Of a stretch of 64,000 nucleotides of DNA, positions 9,637 to 18,885 are shown one piece after another (the stretch's first letter is position 1; each line of letters opens with the position of its first letter). The notes beneath the pieces are model-generated. The model was not told where the DNA came from and searched no databases. It saw nothing but the letters and a program-made list of their open reading frames with translations. The stretch comes from Planctomycetota bacterium (GTDB lineage Bacteria; Planctomycetota; Planctomycetia; Pirellulales; UBA7805), in assembly GCA_021413705.1 (NCBI GenBank), contig JAIOPX010000239.1, forward strand, positions 1 to 64,000, written 5' to 3'. A program made the translations under genes and the position numbers.

Positions 9637-10119
9637 ATCCCGAAAGAACGGGGCCGGTCTTTACTGCATTTTACTTGCGTTGGAACTCCTCAGCAAGTAA
9701 TATATGTGATGACATCCAACCGCACGAGTGATCTTAACTCGCGGTTTGTTCTCAATTTCGAGCAACGCTTATGATAGTCAACGACCCGTGCAGGCATTCG
9801 CCTAACGTGGATCGGTGATTTCACCGCAGGTTTTGCAGGCGTTTGCTGCTCGACAGTCCCAACGGCGTTTGATCGCCGTCGCCAGCCCCAGCGCTGGCGC
9901 CTCGACATTGACCCTCCGATTGCCCACGGGCGATTCCGGTTGATTCAAGTTGGCTCGTCGGCCTCGCCGGGATAAGCATCTCCGCAACTCGCCGCAATTG
10001 ACCAAGGCCCTCGCTGAGACGATAGCGCTCAGCGACGTCATTGGCCATTGCACGGCTTTGCATTGGACTCATTGAGAATGCCCCGAAGCGTAACGCTTCG
10101 CCAACCATAGGAGATGTAA

Positions 10120-13065
10120 ATGTCCATTAACAACCGCAGCCAAGCGCACCCAAGGCGAAAGCCTTGCCAGGCGCGAGCCCAACGACAAAGGGTCTTGTTT
10201 ACGGTTTGGGGCGGCGGCGGGGTATGTTTTATTTTGGCCTTATTTCTGCTGGTGGCGGTCGTGTCTCCCCAGAGCGCTCCCGCGGGTACTTTCTACAACT
10301 TCGCCAGCGGCGGCGCTGGTCCGTGGGACAATGCCACGACTGCCGTTTGGGGAAATGTCAGCGGAGGACCATACAACACCACCTGGAGTTCTGGCAATAC
10401 TGCCACGTTTGAAACCACGGGTGGCGCTGTTACCGTCAGCGGCACGATCTCCAGTGTCACCGGCCTGACTTTCAACACCACAGGCTATTCGCTCAGCGGC
10501 GGCACGATCACACTGACCGGCGCTCCAGCGCTCAATGCCAATTTCGCGAGCACGTCGAACACGGCCATCAGTTCGAGCCTCACATCGGGCGCCGGAGTGA
10601 ACGTCAGCAAGACGGGCACAGGCAAGATTACGCTCAGCGGCTCGTCCACGCTCGGCAACGGAACCCTCGTGATGAGTAACGGCACTTTAGTCCTTAGCGG
10701 AGTTCAGACAGGCACCATCGGAGCAGTAACCGTCAACAACACCAACAATGCCGCCAATGGATGGTTTGAAGTTGCGCCGGGCGCCAGTTGGACCGTTTCA
10801 TCTCTGACCGTTGCCGGCGCAGGCACGACCAACGGGGCCGTGATGCACCAGACGGGCGGCGCGCTGACTACCAGTGGCGCGTTTACGGTCGGTTCAGGCA
10901 CGCTGAACTCTAGCGCGTTTCATTATATGAGTGGCGGAACGCTCAGCGTGGGGACCAATCTGCAGGTGGGCGGAAGCCAACAGGGCCTCAGTAATTTCAG
11001 CATCAGCGGCGGTGCGGTGACTGTCACCGGCAACACTCGCATTGGCGGCACGAACAACAACAATGATACGGGCTTTTTCGATGTCTTCGGCGGTTCGCTG
11101 ACAACCGCCACGATGACCTTGCAGCCGAATCAGGACGGGCAAGGGACTCTCCACATGGGGGGCACCGGTGCGGTGAGTGTCACGGGCGCCGCCGGCATTG
11201 TGCTGGGTGGGATCAGCGGCGCGAATACCCGCGGGCCAGGGATTATCAATCTGGCCGGAGGGACCATCACCACCCAAAAAATCGTCAAGGCATCGGCGAA
11301 CACGGCGGCCGCCGCCACGGGTGGGAATCACCTCAACTTCAACGGCGGTACGCTCCAGGCGTCCGCGACGAATAATACCGACTTCCTTGGTGGCACGGCC
11401 AACCCTGCGGCTGGGAACAACTCGTTGGGGGTCGCTGGCTCGGCCCCGTTCGTGCGAATCTACAGCGGCGGCGCGACGATCGACACAAACGGTTTTGACG
11501 TAACGGCCAATCCCGCGTTTCTCCCCAGGGCCACTGCGACACTTTCGGGCATCGCCTCGGTGGCGATCACCAACTCGGGCAGCAATTATTCCATTGCCTC
11601 GGGTAACTTTGCTGCGGGTGGCAATCAAGTCACCTTTACGGGCGGGGGTGGCTCGGGAGCCACGGGCCGTGTTGTTCTCGACACGAACGGGGGGATCGCG
11701 GGAGTCATTATCACCGATCCCGGCACTGGATATTCCTCGGCGCCAACAATGTCGATCGTGGGACCCGTCTTGGGGCCTGGTGGAGTGGCTGCCACGTTCG
11801 GCACAGTCACCCTACGCTCGTCGGCCGTCGGCGGACTGACGAAGATCGGCGCTGGAATATTGACACTGGCCAGCGGGGCCAGTGCATATACCGGCGCAAC
11901 AACAGTCAATGGCGGAATCTTGAGCATCGGCACTCTAGCCAACGGCGGCGCGAACAGCAGCATCGGGGCATCGAGCAACGCGGCGGCCAACCTGATCCTC
12001 AACGGCGGTACGCTGCGCTATACCGGCGGCGCAATCAGCACGGATCGGCTCTTTAGCGTCGGGACCAGTAATGGCACGCTCCAGTCCAATGGATCTGGAC
12101 CTGTGAACTTTACCAACACCGGCGCCATGGGATTCAACGGCCAAGCCGGCGCACGTCTGCTGAGCCTGATGGGAACCGACACTGGTGCCAACACCATCGC
12201 CGCCAGCATTGGCGACAACGGTGGCGGCACGGCGCTGACCAAGATTGGCAATGGCCAATGGATCCTTACGGGCAACAACACGTACACTGGTAACACTGCG
12301 ATCAACCAGGGAACGCTCGCGTTGTCCCATGTGTCCAACAACAATATCTCCGGCACACCCTTGATCACTCTGGTGGGGGGCGCCTTCCTCGAAACGACAG
12401 CACTGGGCAGCGGTCTATTGACATCTGCTGATCTCATCCTGGCCCCAAACCAAAAACTGACGGGAACCGGAACCATCAACGGGAACCTCACTGTCGCCGC
12501 CAATTCCAGGCTCGCGCCCGGCAACAGCCCTGGTGCTTTGTTCGAAGATGGCGATCAAACTTGGGACGACGATGGCATCTATGAGTTTGAGATCAACGAC
12601 GCTGGCGCGGCCAACCCGATCCCCTTCAGCGGAACGGCCGGCAACGACCCCGGCTGGGACCTCATGAACATCGACGGCTCGCTGACGATCGCGTCCACTA
12701 ATACCGACCCGTTCGTCATCGAACTGATAGGCCTGACGCTGGCCAACGCTCCCGGCACGGTCAATGACTTTGACAATACACTCTCCTATGCCTGGTTAAT
12801 CGCCGACTCCACCAGCAACGTGAGCGGCTACGCGGCCGATAAGTTCGCGATTGATGACAGCCAATTCCTGTCGGCCAATCCCTATGGCGGAACCTTTAGC
12901 GTAGTGCTGGGTAGCTCTTTCGGCGGCGATGACTCCCAGGTCTGGCTCGCGTACACTGCGGCCGCTATTACCGCCGTACCCGAACCTGGGACTCTGGCCT
13001 TGGCGGCGATAGGACTAGCAGGCCTGGGATTGGCGGTTTGTCGACGTCTTTATCGGCTGGCTTAG
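10120..13065 (+). CDS. Autotransporter-associated beta-strand-repeat protein with PEP-CTERM tail
   Basis: Repeats such as GGLTKIGAGILTLASGASAYTGATTVNGGIL; NSRLAPGNSPGAL; C-terminus VPEPGTLALAAIGLAGLGLAVCRR. Confidence 0.88.
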   Translation: MSINNRSQAHPRRKPCQARAQRQRVLFTVWGGGGVCFILALFLLVAVVSPQSAPAGTFYNFASGGAGPWDNATTAVWGNVSGGPYNTTWSSGNTATFETTGGAVTVSGTISSVTGLTFNTTGYSLSGGTITLTGAPALNANFASTSNTAISSSLTSGAGVNVSKTGTGKITLSGSSTLGNGTLVMSNGTLVLSGVQTGTIGAVTVNNTNNAANGWFEVAPGASWTVSSLTVAGAGTTNGAVMHQTGGALTTSGAFTVGSGTLNSSAFHYMSGGTLSVGTNLQVGGSQQGLSNFSISGGAVTVTGNTRIGGTNNNNDTGFFDVFGGSLTTATMTLQPNQDGQGTLHMGGTGAVSVTGAAGIVLGGISGANTRGPGIINLAGGTITTQKIVKASANTAAAATGGNHLNFNGGTLQASATNNTDFLGGTANPAAGNNSLGVAGSAPFVRIYSGGATIDTNGFDVTANPAFLPRATATLSGIASVAITNSGSNYSIASGNFAAGGNQVTFTGGGGSGATGRVVLDTNGGIAGVIITDPGTGYSSAPTMSIVGPVLGPGGVAATFGTVTLRSSAVGGLTKIGAGILTLASGASAYTGATTVNGGILSIGTLANGGANSSIGASSNAAANLILNGGTLRYTGGAISTDRLFSVGTSNGTLQSNGSGPVNFTNTGAMGFNGQAGARLLSLMGTDTGANTIAASIGDNGGGTALTKIGNGQWILTGNNTYTGNTAINQGTLALSHVSNNNISGTPLITLVGGAFLETTALGSGLLTSADLILAPNQKLTGTGTINGNLTVAANSRLAPGNSPGALFEDGDQTWDDDGIYEFEINDAGAANPIPFSGTAGNDPGWDLMNIDGSLTIASTNTDPFVIELIGLTLANAPGTVNDFDNTLSYAWLIADSTSNVSGYAADKFAIDDSQFLSANPYGGTFSVVLGSSFGGDDSQVWLAYTAAAITAVPEPGTLALAAIGLAGLGLAVCRRLYRLA

Positions 13066-13316
13066 CGCTGGCCGGTTTAAAATTGGGCTGATCAACTATC
13101 TCTCAACCGCGCACACCCCACCCATAAGAGTGGCTTCCTGAGGGGCATTTCGCTTGCCTCGGCAAGAGGTCAGCAAGTAATATATGTTATGTGCAAGGTT
13201 GGCACATGATCACCCTCGTGGAGCAGCCGAGTTCTCGGCAGCATGGACCGTCGAAGTATTCCTGGCGTATCCCGTCACTTTTTAGCCATTCTCAATCGAC
13301 CGGCTAGGGCAGTCAA

Positions 13317-16300
13317 ATGATCCGCACATTTACCATGCGACATTTCCGCGCGCACTTTGTGCTCGCATTCGCTTCCGTGGTGTTACTGAACACGACACCG
13401 TTAGCTTTTGCCACCCCTATCACTAGCGGGCTGCAACTTTGGCTCGATGGTTCTGATCCCGACGGCGACGCGGTCGTCGAGGGAGTTGGCGAAACCGGCA
13501 TCTCAGGCGCCACGATCACTTGGGCCGATAAATCCGGCAACACTCGCAACTTCACGCAATCGACCGCTGCGCGCCAACCCGTCTATACCGCTACGGGATT
13601 CTCCAACTCCAAGGGCGCTTTTGACTTCACGGGGGGTAACGGGGTGGACGCTAACGGCGACACGCTTTTCTACGGCGGCGCCGGCCCACTCACGCCCGGC
13701 GACGATGATTACACCTATGTCGTCGTTTGGAATGCCGATCTAACCAATCAGTTCCGTTATGCCTATACACAAGGCGACGGCGCCGGCAACGGCGAGCGCG
13801 GCGGCTTGATCTTGTCGAACACAACCTATGGATTCAATGGGCTGAATGCGGACGCCAATGGGTTTGTGCCGTACACTGCTGCCCAAAGAAACCTGTCGAT
13901 TATGCAGGTGGATACCACGACGCGATTTGGCTTAGGGGGCGCCAATCCCAACGTGCGGATTTACGACGAGGGAACACTATCGACCGCACTGACAGGCAAC
14001 CCCACGACCCTCAACATTCAACAAGGGCAGACCTATGTGGCGAGCAGCGTAAGCACGACCGAGTTTTTCGACGGGAAAATCGCCGAGATCATGGTGTACG
14101 ATCGAGTGCTGAGCATCAACGAAGTGAATCAGGTGGGAAATTACCTGTGGGTGAAATACGACGCCCCGTGGGCAAGCACCACGACGGCGACGCAGTATTG
14201 GGATGGCAACGGCAACACGGCAGGCGCCAGCGCCACTCCCAATGGCACCTGGGGAACGAGCAATTTTTGGAATAGCGACGTGGCGGGTGGCGCCGGGACT
14301 TTCAAGACGACTACGGTCGCACAGGACGCCGTCATTTTTTCGGCGGGAGGCGATGCTACCGGAGCCTACACGGTTACGGTCAGTGGCAATCAGGAAGCCG
14401 GTTCCATTGTCTTTGAAGACGGTAGCGCCACGATCACAGGTGGAACAAGCCTTTCCATTTGGGGATCTGTTACCCACAACAGCACGGGTGCCACAACGAT
14501 CAACAGCCCGAGTGTAGGGGTATCCACGTTGGCTCACAATAACGGAAAACTGGTTCTCAATGGCGCCAACGCAACAACGACAAATACCTGGACCATTCAG
14601 AACTCGGGTAACGCCGCCAACGGCTGGCTGGAGGTCGCACCCGGGGGAGACTGGAAAGCATCAGCGATCAACGTCGGAGGCACCAGCACTGTTAATGGAG
14701 CCGTGATGCATCAGACCGGTGGTTCCTTATCGGTTAACGGAGCAGTCACAGTCGGATCGGGAACCACAAATTCGATCGCGTTTTATTACATGAGCGGAGG
14801 CACTTTGAATTCGGCCAGCATGAGGGTCGGAGGCACAGCGGCGAATAGTTCGTATTTTGGCATGAGCGCCGGGACGTTATCAGTCGCAGGAAATCTTCAG
14901 GTCGCGGAAAGCAACGTCAATGGAGGTGTGGCATACTTCGATCTTTTAGGAGGCTCCGCGACGGCGGCCACGATAACCACCAATGGCTTTCAAGACGGCA
15001 AACAATTCGTCAATGTCGGCGGAGGTACGCTTTCCGTCACGGGTGCGGGAGGAGTTACTCTCGGCGGCAGCGGTGTGCAAAACCGCTCACCAGGTAGGCT
15101 CACGCTGGCAGGAGGCGTTACCAGCGTTCAGAAAATCGTGAAAAACACGGCAACCGATCCAACACAGGATCCAAGTACTGTGTTTTTCAATGGGGGCACC
15201 CTGCGTGCCCTAGCAACCAATAATACAGACTTTTTGGGCGGGGTTGCGAATCCAGGAGTTGGCAGTATCTCCTTGGGAAATACGGGGGTAGCACCCTTTG
15301 TAAGGATTCTCAGCGGCGGCGGGACTATTGATACGAATGGCGCCGATGTCACCGCAAACACCCGGTTTCTGGGGCCAATCACTTCGACTGGGCTGAGCAT
15401 AGCTTCTGTACCTGTAACTACATTGGGTAGTAATTATTCGATTCCTTCAAATAGCAACACCAATACCAACCAAATGTTGACCTTCACCGGGGGCGGCGGT
15501 ACGGGCGCTATCGGACGCGTTGTTCTTGATGCCAACGGCGGAATCGCCGGGATCATCATCACCGACCCAGGTTCCGGCTACACTTCGGCCCCGACTTCTA
15601 TAACGATCGCCAACTCTATATTGGGCCCCGGTGGACTGGCAGCCGTGCTGGGAACCGCTGTGATGCGGCCAGCAGATGCGGGTGGACTCACAAAAGTTGG
15701 CTCTGGCATTCTCACGCTCGCGCGCGGCGATAGCGAATACTTGGGGCCAACGAGCATTAACGCAGGTGTACTCAGCCTGGGAACCCTGGCCAACGGTGGT
15801 GCGAACAGCAGCATTGGGAAGTCCAGTTCAGTTGCTGGAAACCTGATTCTCAACGGCGGCACGCTCCGCTATACCGGCGGCGCGGTCGGTACGGACCGGC
15901 TCTTCAGCGTCGGTACAAGCAACGGTACTTTCGAGACCAACGGGGGCGGTGCTGTTAATTTCTCGAACGCCGGTGCGATGGGATTCAATGGCCAATCGGG
16001 CGCGCGCACCCTTACGCTTACAGGCACGAACACTGGCGCCAACACCATCGCCGCCGTCATTGGAAACAACGGCGGGGCAACATCGCTCACGAAATCCGGC
16101 AGCGGAAATTGGACGCTTAGTGGCAACAGCTCCTATTCAGGCCCAACCCTGGTCAGCCAGGGAACTCTAGCCCTGCTGAACAACAATAACAATAACATCT
16201 CAGGTTCTACCACGATCAACATTGCGGGTGGAGCTTTCCTCGACACGACGGGCTTGGGGTCGGGCTTGCAGATTTCTCGCGATCTCATTCTCGCCGGCGG

Positions 16301-16919
16301 ACAGACTCTTAAGGGAACCGGCACCGTGCTGGGAAATCTCACAGTCGCTGCCGGATCGAAGCTTTCGCCCGGCAGTAGCCCCGGCACGATCAACCAGGTG
16401 GGTATCCAAACCTGGGATCCTGCCGGCGCACTGGTGGTGGAAATGAACGATGCACTGGGTACCGCCGGGAGCGACCCGGGTTGGGACTTGCTCAATATCA
16501 CCGGCTCGCTTGACCTGAGCGGCTTGGGTACGGGCAATGAGTTCATTATTGAACTAACCAGCCTGGATTTGGCGAATGCTCCCGGCTTGGCGGCGAACTT
16601 CAATCCGCTGAACTATTATGAGTGGCTCATCGTGGATACGACCAACGACATCGCCACCTACAGCGGCGCCAACCAGTTCACCGTCGACACCACCGCCTTC
16701 GACAACAGTTTCAGCGGTACGTTCAGCGTGCTTCGTGGCGATCAGGCGTCTGGGGACAACACCCAGCTTTACTTGGTGTATGCAGCAGCCCAAACGGAAG
16801 TCGTCCCCGAGCCCAGCACCCTGGCCTTGGGAGCCTTGGGAATGCTGGGACTGGGTGTGTTAGCCGCACGACGGCGCAGGAAGCAAAAAATAGACGCCTC
16901 GAGCAAACCCAAGTTTTAG
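13317..16919 (+). CDS. LamG/concanavalin-like N-terminus plus beta-strand repeats, PEP-CTERM tail
   Basis: N-terminus ITSGLQLWLDGSDPDGD...FDGKIAEIMVYDRVLSINEVNQVGNYLWVKY; repeats GGLTKVGSGILTLARG; C-terminus VPEPSTLALGALGMLGLGVLAARRRR. Confidence 0.88.
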   Translation: MIRTFTMRHFRAHFVLAFASVVLLNTTPLAFATPITSGLQLWLDGSDPDGDAVVEGVGETGISGATITWADKSGNTRNFTQSTAARQPVYTATGFSNSKGAFDFTGGNGVDANGDTLFYGGAGPLTPGDDDYTYVVVWNADLTNQFRYAYTQGDGAGNGERGGLILSNTTYGFNGLNADANGFVPYTAAQRNLSIMQVDTTTRFGLGGANPNVRIYDEGTLSTALTGNPTTLNIQQGQTYVASSVSTTEFFDGKIAEIMVYDRVLSINEVNQVGNYLWVKYDAPWASTTTATQYWDGNGNTAGASATPNGTWGTSNFWNSDVAGGAGTFKTTTVAQDAVIFSAGGDATGAYTVTVSGNQEAGSIVFEDGSATITGGTSLSIWGSVTHNSTGATTINSPSVGVSTLAHNNGKLVLNGANATTTNTWTIQNSGNAANGWLEVAPGGDWKASAINVGGTSTVNGAVMHQTGGSLSVNGAVTVGSGTTNSIAFYYMSGGTLNSASMRVGGTAANSSYFGMSAGTLSVAGNLQVAESNVNGGVAYFDLLGGSATAATITTNGFQDGKQFVNVGGGTLSVTGAGGVTLGGSGVQNRSPGRLTLAGGVTSVQKIVKNTATDPTQDPSTVFFNGGTLRALATNNTDFLGGVANPGVGSISLGNTGVAPFVRILSGGGTIDTNGADVTANTRFLGPITSTGLSIASVPVTTLGSNYSIPSNSNTNTNQMLTFTGGGGTGAIGRVVLDANGGIAGIIITDPGSGYTSAPTSITIANSILGPGGLAAVLGTAVMRPADAGGLTKVGSGILTLARGDSEYLGPTSINAGVLSLGTLANGGANSSIGKSSSVAGNLILNGGTLRYTGGAVGTDRLFSVGTSNGTFETNGGGAVNFSNAGAMGFNGQSGARTLTLTGTNTGANTIAAVIGNNGGATSLTKSGSGNWTLSGNSSYSGPTLVSQGTLALLNNNNNNISGSTTINIAGGAFLDTTGLGSGLQISRDLILAGGQTLKGTGTVLGNLTVAAGSKLSPGSSPGTINQVGIQTWDPAGALVVEMNDALGTAGSDPGWDLLNITGSLDLSGLGTGNEFIIELTSLDLANAPGLAANFNPLNYYEWLIVDTTNDIATYSGANQFTVDTTAFDNSFSGTFSVLRGDQASGDNTQLYLVYAAAQTEVVPEPSTLALGALGMLGLGVLAARRRRKQKIDASSKPKF

Positions 16920-18382
16920 TAGGCTGACTTCATTCGCCAACCTTCAATGCCGTGGGCTTCTGCGTCGCCCCCTTCGCTCAGCAGGCTGACGCTGGTTCCC
17001 GTTGGCGTTCGGCACACGGCCACGGCCGCTTGCCGATCGTTGGCAAACACCTCGACCAGGGTCTTGTCCACAAAGACACGCAGATTCAACTCCTCGCCGG
17101 GCTTCAATTCAAAAGGAACCTTCAGGTCGTCGAGCAACAGGAGCTTGGCGCCCGCTTCGTAGCGGACGGCGAGCCCCCCCTTTCCTTCGGCATCGCACAG
17201 CACGCGAAGCCCATACGTCTTGGCTGTGCTTGGCTTGAACTTCACGGCCAACTCAAGTGCATCCCCTTCAATGCCACTCAGGGGCGAATTCGCACCTGCT
17301 TTCACTGTGACACCCTCGACCGTTTTGCGCTCGTCACGCAGCGATTCGAGTTCCTTTAATGGCTTGATATGTAGAACGCCATCTGCCGGCAGACTCAGTT
17401 CGCGGGGAAGAGACTGCACGCCTCCCTGAAACTTTGCCCCCTTCAGTTGGAGCCAGGCCCACATCACACGCCGACCATCGGGCGTTTGCAGACTCTCGGG
17501 GGCGAAGAACTCCTGGCCGCGCCAGTTCATCCGGCCATGGAAGTCCGGCAAAAATCTCTCGTCCTTGAATGTTCCTAGATAGTAGCGGCAGGCCATGCCA
17601 TGGCTGATGCACAGCAGCATCCACTTGTCGCCGATCTTGAACATGTTGGGGCAGGAAATGTCTTCGTTCTTGCTGACACCCAGGTTGCCGGGCATGTCGT
17701 CGTGCAGGAGCGGGCCAACTTCCTCCCACTTTTTCAGGTCGGTCGACTTGAACAGGAAGGCACCCTTCCCACCCGAGATTGCATAGTAGGTGTCTCCTTC
17801 GAGCCAGCAATCGGGATCCCAGTACTTGACTGCCGATTTCTTTCCGTCTTTAGTCAGTCCGACCATTGGCGTAGGCTTGGTCCATTTCTCCAACTTGTCA
17901 TCGAGAGCGACGGAAATTTGGTTGAACCCTGAACCTAGTCCGTGGTAGATGATTCCCGGTGGCCCTTCCTTGGTCAGAAAAACCCCGCCGCTGAACATAC
18001 CGTGGCCCGTGTTGTCGGTGGTCAGCGGAGTTGGCTGCCACTTCCAATGCACCATGTCGGGGCTGGTTACGTGAGCATAGCAGTGGTTGTGCGGGCCGCG
18101 TTGAAAGATGTAGTGAAGGTGGTATTGCCCCTTCCAAAAGATGGCACAATCGGGATCGGCAGGGTACGTTCCACCCGGTCCGGGGTGCGCCAGATGGTAG
18201 GTCAGCCAGTTCGGCGGAACCTTGGCCGGCATGGCAATTTTGTCGGGCTTGGCGCCGGGCTTGGGGATTGATTGCGCAGCGGGAGTGGGGTCAGCCGCCG
18301 AGCTGAGGGGAGCCCCTGCAAACAGCAAGACACTCGTCAGTAACGCAAGGGCAAACAGAACCAAGGTGTAATGGCGTTTCAT
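16916..18382 (-). CDS. GH32-family-like secreted glycosyl hydrolase (variant catalytic motifs)
   Basis: ADPDCAIFWKGQYHLHYIFQ, HVTSPDMVHWKWQPTPL, YWDPDCWLEGDTYY, EDISCPNMFKIGDKWMLL, C-terminal LRVFVDKTLVEVFANDRQAAV; start ATG 18382. Confidence 0.85.
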   Translation of the reverse strand: MKRHYTLVLFALALLTSVLLFAGAPLSSAADPTPAAQSIPKPGAKPDKIAMPAKVPPNWLTYHLAHPGPGGTYPADPDCAIFWKGQYHLHYIFQRGPHNHCYAHVTSPDMVHWKWQPTPLTTDNTGHGMFSGGVFLTKEGPPGIIYHGLGSGFNQISVALDDKLEKWTKPTPMVGLTKDGKKSAVKYWDPDCWLEGDTYYAISGGKGAFLFKSTDLKKWEEVGPLLHDDMPGNLGVSKNEDISCPNMFKIGDKWMLLCISHGMACRYYLGTFKDERFLPDFHGRMNWRGQEFFAPESLQTPDGRRVMWAWLQLKGAKFQGGVQSLPRELSLPADGVLHIKPLKELESLRDERKTVEGVTVKAGANSPLSGIEGDALELAVKFKPSTAKTYGLRVLCDAEGKGGLAVRYEAGAKLLLLDDLKVPFELKPGEELNLRVFVDKTLVEVFANDRQAAVAVCRTPTGTSVSLLSEGGDAEAHGIEGWRMKSAY

Positions 18383-18885
18383 GGTGGTAGTCCTCCCGTA
18401 ATCGCAAGTTGAATGATTTTTAAGAGCCTCCATGATATCATATATGATTCCGTGAGGCATCTTTGCGAGGATGGCGCGAGCTAGAGACCCAAACCAAGCC
18501 GTCTTGGAAAGAGCGCAAGTCATTATCACATAGTATGTTGCAACACGCCTACTTGAGCCAGCTCGCCTCGCGTACTGGACGGAGTTCTCAATGTTTGTTC
18601 ATGTTTTTGCTGCGATTCTTACAACCAAATACTTGACTCGTAGAGAGGGAGGCAAGTACAGTCAGAAGATGTAGTATATGTTGCATAGTGAAACTCATCG
18701 CTATCCAAGCACGAAATTCGGAAACGCTAATTCTTACAACGGAAGCCATTCGGCGAGTGACCAGAACGTCCTGATTTATTTTTGCATGTAAGCCAGCTTG
18801 GTTGATTGGCAGGCAGCGAAAATAAATCAGGGCGTTTTTGTTTGTATCGCAAAATTGTGTTCGTCAGGCAAAGAAAGAAAAGTCC

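Noticed and set aside
10894-11628. 244-aa minus-strand ORF inside beta-repeat gene 10120
   Set aside because: Antisense to a supported CDS; low-complexity translation; other antisense ORFs of the same kind appear in all beta-repeat genes.
18520-18550. TCATTATCACATAGTATGTTGCAACA as another promoter element
   Set aside because: Resembles the element near 18670 (TAGTATATGTTGCA) but no good -35 box and ambiguous orientation; not counted in the motif set.
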